Positions 7,196 through 14,477 of a stretch of DNA of 19,033 nt are shown one piece after another. The DNA is taken from contig DASYMJ010000056.1 of NCBI GenBank assembly GCA_036009105.1, positions 1-19,033 on the forward strand. The letters run 5' to 3'. Below the pieces are notes generated by a model that searched no databases, was not told where the DNA came from, and saw nothing but the letters and a program-made list of their open reading frames with translations. The DNA comes from JAFAVZ01 sp036009105 (GTDB taxonomy: Bacteria; Acidobacteriota; Thermoanaerobaculia; Gp7-AA8). A program made the position numbers and the translations under genes. Each line of letters opens with the position of its first letter. Position 1 is the stretch's first letter.

Positions 7196-7199
<4 letters not shown>
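5982..7199 (-). CDS. sufD: SufD, Fe-S cluster scaffold subunit
   Basis: The product has 405 residues from the ATG at 7199, which overlaps the sufC stop by four bases. SufD pairs with SufB and two SufC ATPases in the cytosolic SufBC2D scaffold. The N-terminal L-G-W-P-T-T-R-L-E-E-W-K-Y-T-N segment (19-34) and L-V-F-V-N-G (68-73) are typical, as is the C-terminal core with D-D-V-K-C-N-H-G-S-T-I-G-Q (329-341), where H335 corresponds to the functionally important SufD histidine, and Y-L-R-S-R-G-I-G-E-E-E-A-R. Residues 76-84 (VGPALQPAP) are encoded by an in-frame copy of the palindromic repeat found between genes in this window. It lies in a variable loop after the F-V-N-G strand, so the protein is probably functional. 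High confidence in the gene call. Confidence 0.95.
6950..6974 (-). repeat. Palindromic repeat copy inside the sufD coding sequence
   Basis: GGGCCGGCT (6950-6958), spacer GGAG, AGCCGGCCC (6963-6971), then TAC. This matches the intergenic palindromes at 9954-9976, 10028-10050, 12931-12951 and 12970-12992, including the TAC flank. The reading frame of sufD passes through it without stops and reads VGPALQPAP (residues 76-84). The spacer is one base longer than in the full intergenic copies (CTCC versus CTC on the coding strand), and the 24 bases 6951-6974 are a multiple of three. Confidence 0.85.
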
Positions 7200-7953
<754 letters not shown>

Positions 7954-7954
<1 letters not shown>

Positions 7955-9387
7955 CAGCCCACGCTTCCTTCCAGCGATACGCCCAGCAGCTTCTGCGCCT
8001 CGACGGCGAACTCCATCGGCAGCTCGCGGAAGACCTCCCGGCAGAAGCCGTTGACGATCATCGACACCGCGTCCTCCGCGGAGATGCCGCGCTGCTGGCA
8101 GTAGAAGAGCTGGTCCTCGCCGATCTTGGAGGTCGACGCCTCGTGCTCCATGGTCGCCGTCGAGTTGCGCACTTCGATGTAGGGGAACGTGTGCGCCCCG
8201 CACTTGTCGCCGAGGAGGAGCGAGTCGCACTGCGAGTAATTGCGGGCGTTCTCGGCCGACTTCATGATCTTCACTTCGCCGCGATACGTGTTCTGACCGC
8301 GGCCGGCGGAGATGCCCTTCGACACGATGGTCGAGCGGGTGTTCTTCCCGATGTGAATCATCTTCGTGCCGGTGTCGGCCTGCTGATGGTTGTTCGTCAG
8401 GGCCACGGAGTAGAACTCGCCGACCGAGTCGTCGCCCTGCAGGATGCAGCTCGGATACTTCCAGGTGATGGCCGAGCCGGTCTCCACCTGCGTCCAGGAG
8501 ACCTTCGCCTTGCGGAAGGCCTTGCCGCGCTTGGTGACGAAGTTGTAGATGCCGCCGCGGCCTTCCTTGTCGCCGGGATACCAGTTCTGGACGGTGGAGT
8601 ACTTGATGGTCGCGCTGTCCAGCGCCACGAGCTCGACCACCGCCGCGTGGAGCTGGTTCTCATCGCGCATCGGCGCGGTGCAGCCTTCCAGGTAGCTGAC
8701 GTACGCGCCTTCATCGGCCACGATCAGGGTCCGCTCGAACTGGCCGGTGCCGGCGCTGTTGATGCGGAAGTAGGTGGAGAGCTCCATCGGACAGCGCACG
8801 CCCTTCGGGATGTAGCAGAAGGAGCCGTCGCTGAACACCGCGCTGTTGAGCGTGGCGTAGAAGTTGTCGGTGATCGGGACGACGCTGCCTAGGTACTTGC
8901 GCACCAGCTCCGGATGCTCCCGCACCGCCTCGGAGAAGGAGCAGAAGATGACGCCGCGCTTGGCCAGCTCGACCCGGAACGTGGTGGCCACCGAGACGCT
9001 GTCGAAGACCGCGTCCACCGCCACGCCGCTGAGGCGCTTCTGCTCCTCCAGCGAGATGCCGAGCTTCTCGAACGTCTTGCGCAGCTCCGGATCGACCTCG
9101 TCCAGCGAGTTCAGCGTCTTCTTCTGCTTCGGCGCGGAGTAGTAGCGGATGGCCTGGTAGTCGATCGGGTTGATCCGGACGTTGGCCCAGGCTGGTTCGG
9201 ACATGGTCAGCCAGTGGCGGAATGCCTTGAGGCGCCACTCCAGCAGCCACTCCGGCTCGCCCTTCTTCTCCGAGATGAGGCGGACCACGTCCTCGTTCAG
9301 GCCGGGGGCGATGACGTCGGATTCGATGTCGGTGACGAAGCCGTACTTGTACTCCTGATTTGCGATCTGTTCGATCGTCTCGTTCAT
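7954..9387 (-). CDS. sufB: SufB, Fe-S cluster scaffold subunit
   Basis: The product has 477 residues, normal for SufB. The ATG at 9387 follows a TGGAGAA site and overlaps the stop of the upstream regulator by four bases. SufB is the scaffold subunit that receives sulfur and builds the nascent cluster. Typical sequence is present throughout: N-x-x-Y-K-Y-G-F near residue 11, S-E-P-x-W-A-N-V-R (63-71), Y-I-P-K-G-V-R-C-P-M-E-L-S-T-Y-F-R-I-N (192-210), E-G-C-T-A-P (235-239) and G-D-K-C-G-A-H-T-F-P-Y-I (393-404). C396 aligns with the essential sulfur-accepting cysteine, and the M-E-H-E-A-S acidic residues (414 and 416) with the conserved C-terminal glutamate. High confidence. Confidence 0.97.
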
Positions 9388-9863
9388 TGCGGATTCTCCA
9401 TTGCGGCGGAAGCGAGCAGATCCTGCCGGCCGAGGGCCGGGGACGGCATGCCGCCGCGCACCAGGTCACCGAGAGTGACCTGTTCGAATGCTCCCTTGAT
9501 GGCTCGATTGATCCCGGACATGAGGCGCCGCGAAGGGCAGCCCGTGCGGATGGTGCAGATGGCCTTGCCCTCGCCGTCCTGCGTTTCACACTCCACGAGG
9601 TCCCACGGCCCTTCCAGGGTCTCGACGAGCTGGCCGAGGGTGACCGCCTCGATGTCGCCGTGGAAGGAGTAGCCGCCGCCGACGCCGCGATGAGAATCGA
9701 TGAGCCCGCCGTGATGCAGCGCCTTGAGCACCTTGATGATCATCGGGACGGGCAGGTGGTAGAAGGCCGCGATCTCCCGCGCCGAGACGATCTCGCCGCT
9801 TTTGCGGGCGAGATAGACGGAGGCAAGAAGGCCGTAGTCGGTGAATTTGGAGATTCTCAGCAT
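9384..9863 (-). CDS. sufR: Rrf2-family SUF system Fe-S regulator (SufR/IscR-like)
   Basis: The product has 159 residues. I chose the ATG at 9863 because the protein then begins M-L-R-I-S-K-F-T-D-Y-G, the standard start of SUF-linked Rrf2 regulators (TIGR02944-like), and because a promoter lies just upstream; an earlier in-frame ATG at 9917 would fall inside that promoter. Residues 1-70 form the winged helix (A-R-E-I-A-A-F-Y-H-L-P-V-P-M-I-I-K-V-L-K-A-L and R-G-V-G-G-G-Y). Three cysteines, C92, C103 and C109, stand where IscR-like proteins bind an Fe-S cluster. It is the first gene of the suf operon and overlaps sufB by four bases, so it very likely represses its own operon when clusters are plentiful. 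The symbol sufR is used by analogy; cyanobacterial SufR is a different family. Confidence 0.93.
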   Translation of the reverse strand: MLRISKFTDYGLLASVYLARKSGEIVSAREIAAFYHLPVPMIIKVLKALHHGGLIDSHRGVGGGYSFHGDIEAVTLGQLVETLEGPWDLVECETQDGEGKAICTIRTGCPSRRLMSGINRAIKGAFEQVTLGDLVRGGMPSPALGRQDLLASAAMENPQ

Positions 9864-9886
9864 CGGTCGGATACCGTGAGGAGCGA

Positions 9887-9911
9887 AAACAGTACCAAGT
9901 CGGTACGGTTT
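9887..9911 (-). promoter_or_regulatory. 25-bp palindrome over the suf promoter, probable Rrf2 operator
   Basis: On the minus strand the left arm is AAACCGTACC (9911-9902), the spacer GACTT, and the right arm GGTACTGTTT (9896-9887). The arms match at nine of ten positions. The site covers the spacer and the -10 box of the suf promoter, so a bound dimer would block RNA polymerase. Its 25-base length is like IscR type 1 sites, but the sequence is different. Confidence 0.75.
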
Positions 9912-9917
9912 GGTCAA
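9889..9917 (-). promoter_or_regulatory. Sigma-70-type promoter of the suf operon
   Basis: On the minus strand TTGACC (9917-9912) is followed after exactly 17 bases by TACTGT (9894-9889). Transcription would begin near 9882, giving a leader of about 20 bases before the regulator's ATG at 9863. No strong Shine-Dalgarno sequence is visible in that leader. Confidence 0.75.
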
Positions 9918-9950
9918 CAGGGTAGCCGAGGGCGTTGTTCCGCGGGAGAA

Positions 9951-10052
9951 AATGTAGGGCCGGCTCTCAGCCGGCCGCAGTAAAAGCAGCGGTGGTCCGG
10001 CTCCGCCGGCTTCCTTTCCCGACCGCGGCCGGCTGAGAGCCGGCCCTACATT
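9951..10052. repeat. Inverted pair of GC-rich palindromic repeats
   Basis: Bases 9951-9980 and 10023-10052 are inverted copies of one another with one mismatch over 30 bases. Each is itself a hairpin: GGGCCGGCT, CTC, AGCCGGCC in the first and the reverse complement in the second, flanked on the outside by AATGTA/TACATT. The 42 bases between them include another small GC hairpin (CCGGCTCCGCCGG). The pair sits between the stop of the beta-propeller gene and the suf promoter, and may end transcription or protect mRNA 3' ends. No T-tract is present. Confidence 0.88.
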
Positions 10053-10055
10053 GAT

Positions 10056-10997
10056 CTAGCGGGTGAGGAGGGAACGGCGGCGGAGGGGGCGGTCGGCATT
10101 GATGCTCATCACTAGCGTCCGCGCCTCTTCGGGGCCCGGCTCTGCGGTGCAGGACTGCGTCGACACCAGCTCGCGGGAGATCCACAGCGCACCGTCCGCG
10201 GCCTGGGCGCGCGGCACGTAGCGGTAGAACGCCTTGCTGCAGAACGACGGCGCGGACATCGGGTAGCGGGTGGTCACGCCGCCCACGATGCGCAGCACCG
10301 CGTTGCGCTGGCCGAGCCAGAGCGCGCCGTCGGCGGCGAGCAGCGGGCGCACCGTCCAATCGACATCGTTCGGCACGTCGACCAGCTCGAGCAGGCGTCC
10401 GCCGGCGTCGAGGTGCAGCACGGTGGAGGACTCCGGGCTGGTGATCCACACCGTGGCATCGGCGGCCGCGGCGATGCGGCCGCCGAAGCAGCGCACGGGC
10501 AGCTGGAGCGTGGTCACGTCGCCCGAGGCCGAAAGGCGGAAGACGGCGTTCGCGGCGTACATCTGGGTCAGCCAGACCGTGCCGTCGGCGGCGACGGCGA
10601 TGTCGTACGGTGTGGCGGTTGGCGCGATGCGCTCGCTGGAGTCGCCGCGCGCATCGACGTAGCCGATCCGCGGCGTGGTCCGGGTGTACCACACGCCGCC
10701 GTACGGCGCCGCGGCGACGCTCGGCACCGCGCGGCCGGTGGCGAAGGTGGTCACCTTGCCGTTCATGTCGAGCGCCGAAACGCCGGTCGCGGTGCCGAAC
10801 CAGAAGCGGCCGTCGCTGCCGAGAACCACTTCCGAGGTGGGGTTGAAGTTGGTGGTCGTGAAGAGCCGGAGCTTGCCGTCCGCGCCGATGACCACGTCGC
10901 GCAGCCCTTCGCCGGAACCGAGCGAATAAACCTCCACCCCCTGGGCCGTGGCGGCGAGGAGGAGCAGGCTAATGAGCGTGGAGGCGATCGAGCGCAT
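10056..10997 (-). CDS. Secreted beta-propeller protein (Vgb/NHL/SMP-30-like)
   Basis: The product has 313 residues. Residues 1-20 (MRSIASTLISLLLLAATAQG) form a clear signal peptide, so the mature protein is exported. The body is a series of about 40-residue blade units with recurring G-x-D-G-x-(V/L)-W-(L/F) turns: G-S-D-G-R-F-W-F-G, A-P-Y-G-G-V-W-Y-T, A-A-D-G-T-V-W-L-T, A-A-D-A-T-V-W-I-T, A-A-D-G-A-L-W-L-G and A-A-D-G-A-L-W-I-S. This is the pattern of streptogramin lyase (Vgb)-like and two-component-sensor propellers. I do not see the Vgb catalytic His/Glu set, so enzymatic function should not be assumed. Its start overlaps the end of the TPR gene upstream by 29 bases, suggesting one transcript. 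Confidence 0.78.
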   Translation of the reverse strand: MRSIASTLISLLLLAATAQGVEVYSLGSGEGLRDVVIGADGKLRLFTTTNFNPTSEVVLGSDGRFWFGTATGVSALDMNGKVTTFATGRAVPSVAAAPYGGVWYTRTTPRIGYVDARGDSSERIAPTATPYDIAVAADGTVWLTQMYAANAVFRLSASGDVTTLQLPVRCFGGRIAAAADATVWITSPESSTVLHLDAGGRLLELVDVPNDVDWTVRPLLAADGALWLGQRNAVLRIVGGVTTRYPMSAPSFCSKAFYRYVPRAQAADGALWISRELVSTQSCTAEPGPEEARTLVMSINADRPLRRRSLLTR

Positions 10998-11754
10998 CGG
11001 CGGCGAATTTGACTTTCGGATCGAGGCGGAGCGCGGTCTCGAGCTCCTTGCGGGCGGCCGGTACGTCGCCGCGCCTTTCTAACAATAACCCAAGTTGCGC
11101 GTGCCCGTCAGCAACTGTCGGCATCTCCGGACCCGGCCTCGACTGCAAATACTGCCGCAGCGCCTGCTCCCCACAGTCGAGCTCGCGATTGGCGAAGATT
11201 GCCGTCCGCCCCACCTCGTACAAGGCATCGACGCGTGAGGCGTCTGTGGCGAGCAGGGAAGCCCAGGCGGCGAAGGCGTCGTCGTACTGCTGGGTCTCCT
11301 GGGAGAGGTAGCCGAGCCAGGTCAGCGCGAGCGCCTTCGTCCGCGCGTCCTTCGCCTCCCGCACCGCCTGCTGCAATTTGTGCCGCGCCGGCCCGTACTC
11401 CTTCTGCCGGTAGGCGATGTACCCTGCGGCCCAAGCCCCCAGCGCCGCATCGCGCTTCCCGATCCGCGCCGCCTCGGCCCGGGCTTTTTTCAGGCTCCCG
11501 CCCACCACGCGCGGCGCGACGACGTAGTAGCGGACCAGATCGAGCCGCGCGTCCATCAGGTTCGGGTCCAGTCGCACCGCCTCCTCCAACTCCTCGCCGA
11601 TCATCCAGCCGAGATAAGCGAGGCGGACGGCGTTACCGGACGTTTTTGCTTCTTGCATCCAGGCACGGGCTGTGCGGTAGTGTTCGGCCGCGAGAGGGGA
11701 ATTCGAGGCGAGGACCGGCGCCGCGAATAGCAGCAGGCACACCACAGTTCTCAT
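10969..11754 (-). CDS. Secreted TPR-repeat protein
   Basis: The product has 261 residues from the ATG at 11754. That start puts a signal peptide (MRTVVCLLLFAAPVLAS) at the N-terminus; the frame is open for 39 codons upstream but that extension has no secretory character. The mature part is helical with TPR-like units: A-E-H-Y-R-T-A-R-A-W-M, E-E-A-V-R-L-D-P-N-L-M-D-A, a central K-E-Y-G-P-A-R-H-K-L-Q-Q-A-V, Q-Y-D-D-A-F-A-A-W, and a C-terminal G-H-A-Q-L-G-L-L-L-E-R-R-G-D-V-P-A-A-R-K-E-L-E-T-A-L-R-L-D-P-K. These repeats bind other proteins; the partner is not known. The start codon lies back-to-back with that of the desaturase on the other strand, and the beta-propeller gene follows directly. Confidence 0.82.
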   Translation of the reverse strand: MRTVVCLLLFAAPVLASNSPLAAEHYRTARAWMQEAKTSGNAVRLAYLGWMIGEELEEAVRLDPNLMDARLDLVRYYVVAPRVVGGSLKKARAEAARIGKRDAALGAWAAGYIAYRQKEYGPARHKLQQAVREAKDARTKALALTWLGYLSQETQQYDDAFAAWASLLATDASRVDALYEVGRTAIFANRELDCGEQALRQYLQSRPGPEMPTVADGHAQLGLLLERRGDVPAARKELETALRLDPKVKFAADALDRLHAH

Positions 11755-12922
11755 GCAGACGTCGCCGGTACATACTACGCGGGCGAATTTCGGAGGTGCT
11801 GTCATTCCTGTCAACGAGAAGAAGCAAAAAGACTGGGTGAACATTCTTTTTCTCACCCTCACGCCGGTCATCGCAACCGTCGGCGTGATCGCCTGGACGA
11901 TGTTGCGCGGCTTTCACCTCTGGATGCCGCTGCTGACCATCGGCATGTACTTCCTGGTCGGCATCTCCATCTGCGCCGGCTACCACCGATTCTTCTCCCA
12001 CAAGAGCTACGAGGCCTCCGCGCCGGTGCAGATCTTCTACGCGCTCTTCGGCGCCATGGCGGCGGAGAACTCCATCCTCTGGTGGTCCGCGCAGCACCGG
12101 GTGCACCACAAGCACGTCGACCGGGACTGGGATCCGTACAACATCCGCCGCGGCTTCTGGTACGCGCACATCTTCTGGATCTTCGAGAAGAACCCGCAGC
12201 GCCCGGACCAGTTCGACAACTCTCCCGACCTGATGAAGAACCCGATCGTGATGTGGCAGCACCGCTGGCACAAGGTGATCCTGATCGCGGGCGGCTTCGG
12301 CCTCCCCACGCTGATCGGCGCCGCGTTCGGCGACCCGATCGCCGGCCTGCTCTGGGGCGGCTTCCTGCGCATCATGGTCATCCACCACACGACCTTCTTC
12401 GTGAACTCGCTGGCCCACTTCGTCGGCAAGCCGCTCTACAACGCGGAAGTCTCCGCCCGCGACAACTGGGTGGTCGCCCTCCTCACCTTGGGCGAGGGCT
12501 ACCATAGCTTCCACCACCGCTTCCCGGCCGACTTCCGCAACGGCATCCTCTGGTATCACTGGGATCCGGCGAAGTGGTTCATCCGCGGCCTGCGCTACGT
12601 CGGCCTGGCCAGCGACCTCCGCACCACCGCTCCGCCGCAGATCGAGCAGGCGCGCATGCGCGCCGCGCTGCAGGTGATCGAGAACCGCATCGAGCACGCG
12701 CCGCACTCGATCGCCTCCGACGCGCGCAAGCGCATCAACGCCGCGGCCCGGCATCTGGAGACCGCATTCGCCCTGTGGCGCCAGCACGCCGAGGAGAAGG
12801 CGGCGGGCCTCAAGAACAGCTGGCGGGAGACGAAGCGCCGTTCGCGGCGCCACATCCGCCAGTCGCGGAGACACTGGCAGGACGCGCTGCGGATGCTGCA
12901 GCGCGTGCCGGAAGCAGCGTAG
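11753..12922 (+). CDS. Acyl-CoA/acyl-lipid delta-9-type fatty acid desaturase
   Basis: This is an integral membrane di-iron desaturase that introduces a double bond into acyl chains (membrane fluidity). The three histidine boxes are intact: H-R-F-F-S-H, H-R-V-H-H-K-H and H-S-F-H-H, with the extra N-S-L-A-H motif. Hydrophobic helices precede and separate them as expected. The ATG at 11753 gives 389 residues but overlaps the start codon of the divergent TPR gene and has no ribosome site. A perfect GGAGGT (11792-11797) stands six bases before an in-frame ATT (11804), after which the sequence (IPVNEKKQKDWVNILFL) looks like a family N-terminus, so the true start may be 11804. After the last box there is an 80-90 residue, strongly basic, helical tail rich in Arg that is not part of the catalytic core. 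Confidence 0.92.
   Translation: MQTSPVHTTRANFGGAVIPVNEKKQKDWVNILFLTLTPVIATVGVIAWTMLRGFHLWMPLLTIGMYFLVGISICAGYHRFFSHKSYEASAPVQIFYALFGAMAAENSILWWSAQHRVHHKHVDRDWDPYNIRRGFWYAHIFWIFEKNPQRPDQFDNSPDLMKNPIVMWQHRWHKVILIAGGFGLPTLIGAAFGDPIAGLLWGGFLRIMVIHHTTFFVNSLAHFVGKPLYNAEVSARDNWVVALLTLGEGYHSFHHRFPADFRNGILWYHWDPAKWFIRGLRYVGLASDLRTTAPPQIEQARMRAALQVIENRIEHAPHSIASDARKRINAAARHLETAFALWRQHAEEKAAGLKNSWRETKRRSRRHIRQSRRHWQDALRMLQRVPEAA
11792..11806 (+). promoter_or_regulatory. Strong Shine-Dalgarno placed before an in-frame ATT codon
   Basis: GGAGGT at 11792-11797, six-base spacer, then ATT at 11804-11806 in the desaturase frame. No ATG, GTG or TTG stands at the proper distance in this frame. It suggests initiation at a rare ATT codon rather than at the ATG at 11753. 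Confidence 0.5.
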
Positions 12923-12930
12923 AGGAGTGT

Positions 12931-12996
12931 GGGGCCGGCTCCAGCCGGCCCAGCTATCCCGGATCAATTGGGCCGGCTGAGAGCCGGCCCTACATT
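12931..12996. repeat. Inverted pair of palindromic repeats between convergent genes
   Basis: First copy: GGGCCGGCT, CC, AGCCGGCCC (12932-12951). Second copy: GGGCCGGCT, GAG, AGCCGGCCC followed by TACATT (12970-12996). Both form 9-bp GC stems; the second carries the same TACATT flank as the 9951-10052 pair. They fill most of the 76-base gap between the convergent desaturase and TPR genes, where they could act as a bidirectional terminator, though no T-tract follows. Confidence 0.88.
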
Positions 12997-12998
12997 GT

Positions 12999-14408
12999 TC
13001 ATCTCGCCAGCTTGGTCAATTCCTTGAAGGCCGCATCGCCGCGCAGCGACTCGAACACGTAGTCGACCCGCGCCTCCATCATCTCCTTCTCCCGGACGGC
13101 GTCGTAGCGCTCGAAGGTGTAGAAGTGGCGGTGCAGCAGTTCCATGGCCTTCCCCTTCTGCCCCAGCAGCGCGTAGATGGCAGCCAGGTTGTAGGACGCG
13201 CAGAGCATCCCCTCGTGCTCCTTCGCGATGGCCAGCGCCTCCTGCGAACGGCCGCTGTCCACCATGTACGTGGCGGCGAAGATCAGGTTGAACGGATCGT
13301 CCGGCTCGAGCAGCAGCGCCTTCTTCACGAAGCCGTCCGCCTTGGCCCGCTCCTTCTCCGAATTCCAGTAGACGGCGAGGTTGCGATAGGTCAGCGCGAG
13401 CGGGAAGGCGGCGATCGACTGGTGGAACATGGCCAGCCCCTTGGCATAGTCGCCGTCATGAATCGTCATCTTCCCTAGCCCGTGCAGCGCGACGGCGCGC
13501 GATAGCGGATCGGCCTGCATGCCGAGCAGGCGCGCGAAGACCTCGCGTGCCTTGACCCAGTCGCCCAGGTGATGGCGATAGAGCTCGCCGAGGAAACGGA
13601 GCGGTACCGGATCGGCCGCATCGATCGCCGCCGCCTCGGCATAGAGGCGGCGGGCCAGCGGATAGTCGTCATGCAGCTCCGCGTGCAGCCCTTCGTTCAT
13701 CTTCTTCGTGATGCGCGCCGTGGTCGCGTCGTCGAACATCGGGTCGAGCTCGCGCAGCCGCGCGTCTTCCACCGCCACGCCCAACTTCTTGAGCGCCTTC
13801 TGCGCGGCGCGGCCTTTCTTCGGCAGCAGGCAGCGGTCGTCCCACACTTTCTTGTAGGTATCGACGGCCGCGTCTTTCTCGCCGGCCGCGGCCTTGCCGT
13901 TCGCCTCGTCCAGCGCCTTCTGCGCGGCGTTCTCCCGCGCATCGAGCTCGGCGCGGACCATCTTCTCCACCGCGCCCAGGCGCAGGGCGGAGCCTTCCAG
14001 GCGGGCCAGCTCCTTGCCGTCCGGGCCGGAAAGGATCGCCGCCGGCAGCTTGCCGGTGGCGCCGAGCTTGTCGATGGTGGCGGCATCGTCGGGACGGATG
14101 ACCTGCATGCCGACGCATTGCGAGGAGTAGATGGTCAGCTGACGGGAGTTGAGGAGATCGGAGTGCTTGATCTCGTCCCCGGAGACGGGCAGCCAGTAGA
14201 GGATGAGCGACCCCTTGACCGCGTCCTCCGTGCTGTTCAGCACTTTCCAGGGGACGAAGTAGACCTGGGGCTGGGTCATGCTGCCGGTGGGCGGCATCAT
14301 CCCGCCCATCCCTCCGCCCCCGCCGCCTCCGCAGGTCGCGGCAGCGGGACCGGCAATGGCGAACGCGAGCGCGAACAAGGCGAGAGTGCGGACGGACGAA
14401 TGGCTCAT
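12999..14408 (-). CDS. Secreted TPR protein with degenerate thioredoxin-like N-terminal domain
   Basis: The product has 469 residues from the ATG at 14408, five bases after AGAGGAG; a GTG one codon earlier is too close to that site. Residues 1-25 are a signal peptide. Then comes C26 with a Gly/Met-rich stretch (26-45). Residues 48-135 look like a thioredoxin fold: a strand (L-T-I-Y-S-S), the motif C98-V-G-M101 in place of C-x-x-C, and K-L-P122-A-A-I-L where the cis-proline normally sits. Residues 140-210 form a charged helical linker. From about 225 to the end are TPR-like helical pairs, for example Y-P-L-A-R-R-L-Y-A-E-A-A-A-I-D, W-V-K-A-R-E-V-F-A-R-L-L-G and A-S-Y-N-L-A-A-I-Y-A-L-L-G-Q-K-G-K-A-M-E-L-L. 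It is probably a periplasmic scaffold. Partners unknown. Confidence 0.8.
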   Translation of the reverse strand: MSHSSVRTLALFALAFAIAGPAAATCGGGGGGGMGGMMPPTGSMTQPQVYFVPWKVLNSTEDAVKGSLILYWLPVSGDEIKHSDLLNSRQLTIYSSQCVGMQVIRPDDAATIDKLGATGKLPAAILSGPDGKELARLEGSALRLGAVEKMVRAELDARENAAQKALDEANGKAAAGEKDAAVDTYKKVWDDRCLLPKKGRAAQKALKKLGVAVEDARLRELDPMFDDATTARITKKMNEGLHAELHDDYPLARRLYAEAAAIDAADPVPLRFLGELYRHHLGDWVKAREVFARLLGMQADPLSRAVALHGLGKMTIHDGDYAKGLAMFHQSIAAFPLALTYRNLAVYWNSEKERAKADGFVKKALLLEPDDPFNLIFAATYMVDSGRSQEALAIAKEHEGMLCASYNLAAIYALLGQKGKAMELLHRHFYTFERYDAVREKEMMEARVDYVFESLRGDAAFKELTKLAR

Positions 14409-14436
14409 CACGACTCCTCTTTACGGAATGCGCGCG

Positions 14437-14442
14437 ATTATA
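14437..14442 (-). promoter_or_regulatory. Consensus -10 box upstream of the secreted TPR gene
   Basis: On the minus strand a perfect TATAAT, followed by CGCGCG, lies about 29 bases before the ATG at 14408. The -35 position (16-18 bases upstream) is GC-rich and shows no recognisable hexamer. It lies in the 69-base gap shared with the divergent membrane protein gene. Confidence 0.5.
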
Positions 14443-14477
14443 GCCTTCGTGGGAACATAGGGGCGGAGGGCAGCAGC

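Noticed and set aside
9421..9445. GC palindrome CCGGCC-GAG-GGCCGG within the regulator's C-terminal codons as another repeat copy
   Set aside because: It shares only the CCGGC core, lacks the GGGCCGGCT arm and TAC flank, and such short GC palindromes arise by chance at this base composition.
9864..9917. Eighteen extra N-terminal codons of the Rrf2 regulator
   Set aside because: They would overlie the -35/-10 boxes and the palindrome, and family members begin at the M-L-R-I-S-K position.
11633..12967. Open frame of 444 codons on the minus strand opposite the desaturase
   Set aside because: Antisense shadow of a gene with all three histidine boxes; composition is Val/Arg/Asp/His-rich and lacks any domain.
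13569..14477. Upstream extension of the membrane protein frame (about 300 codons before 14478)
   Set aside because: It lies antisense to the secreted TPR gene and has shadow-like composition; the ATG at 14478 has its own ribosome site and begins a natural membrane protein.
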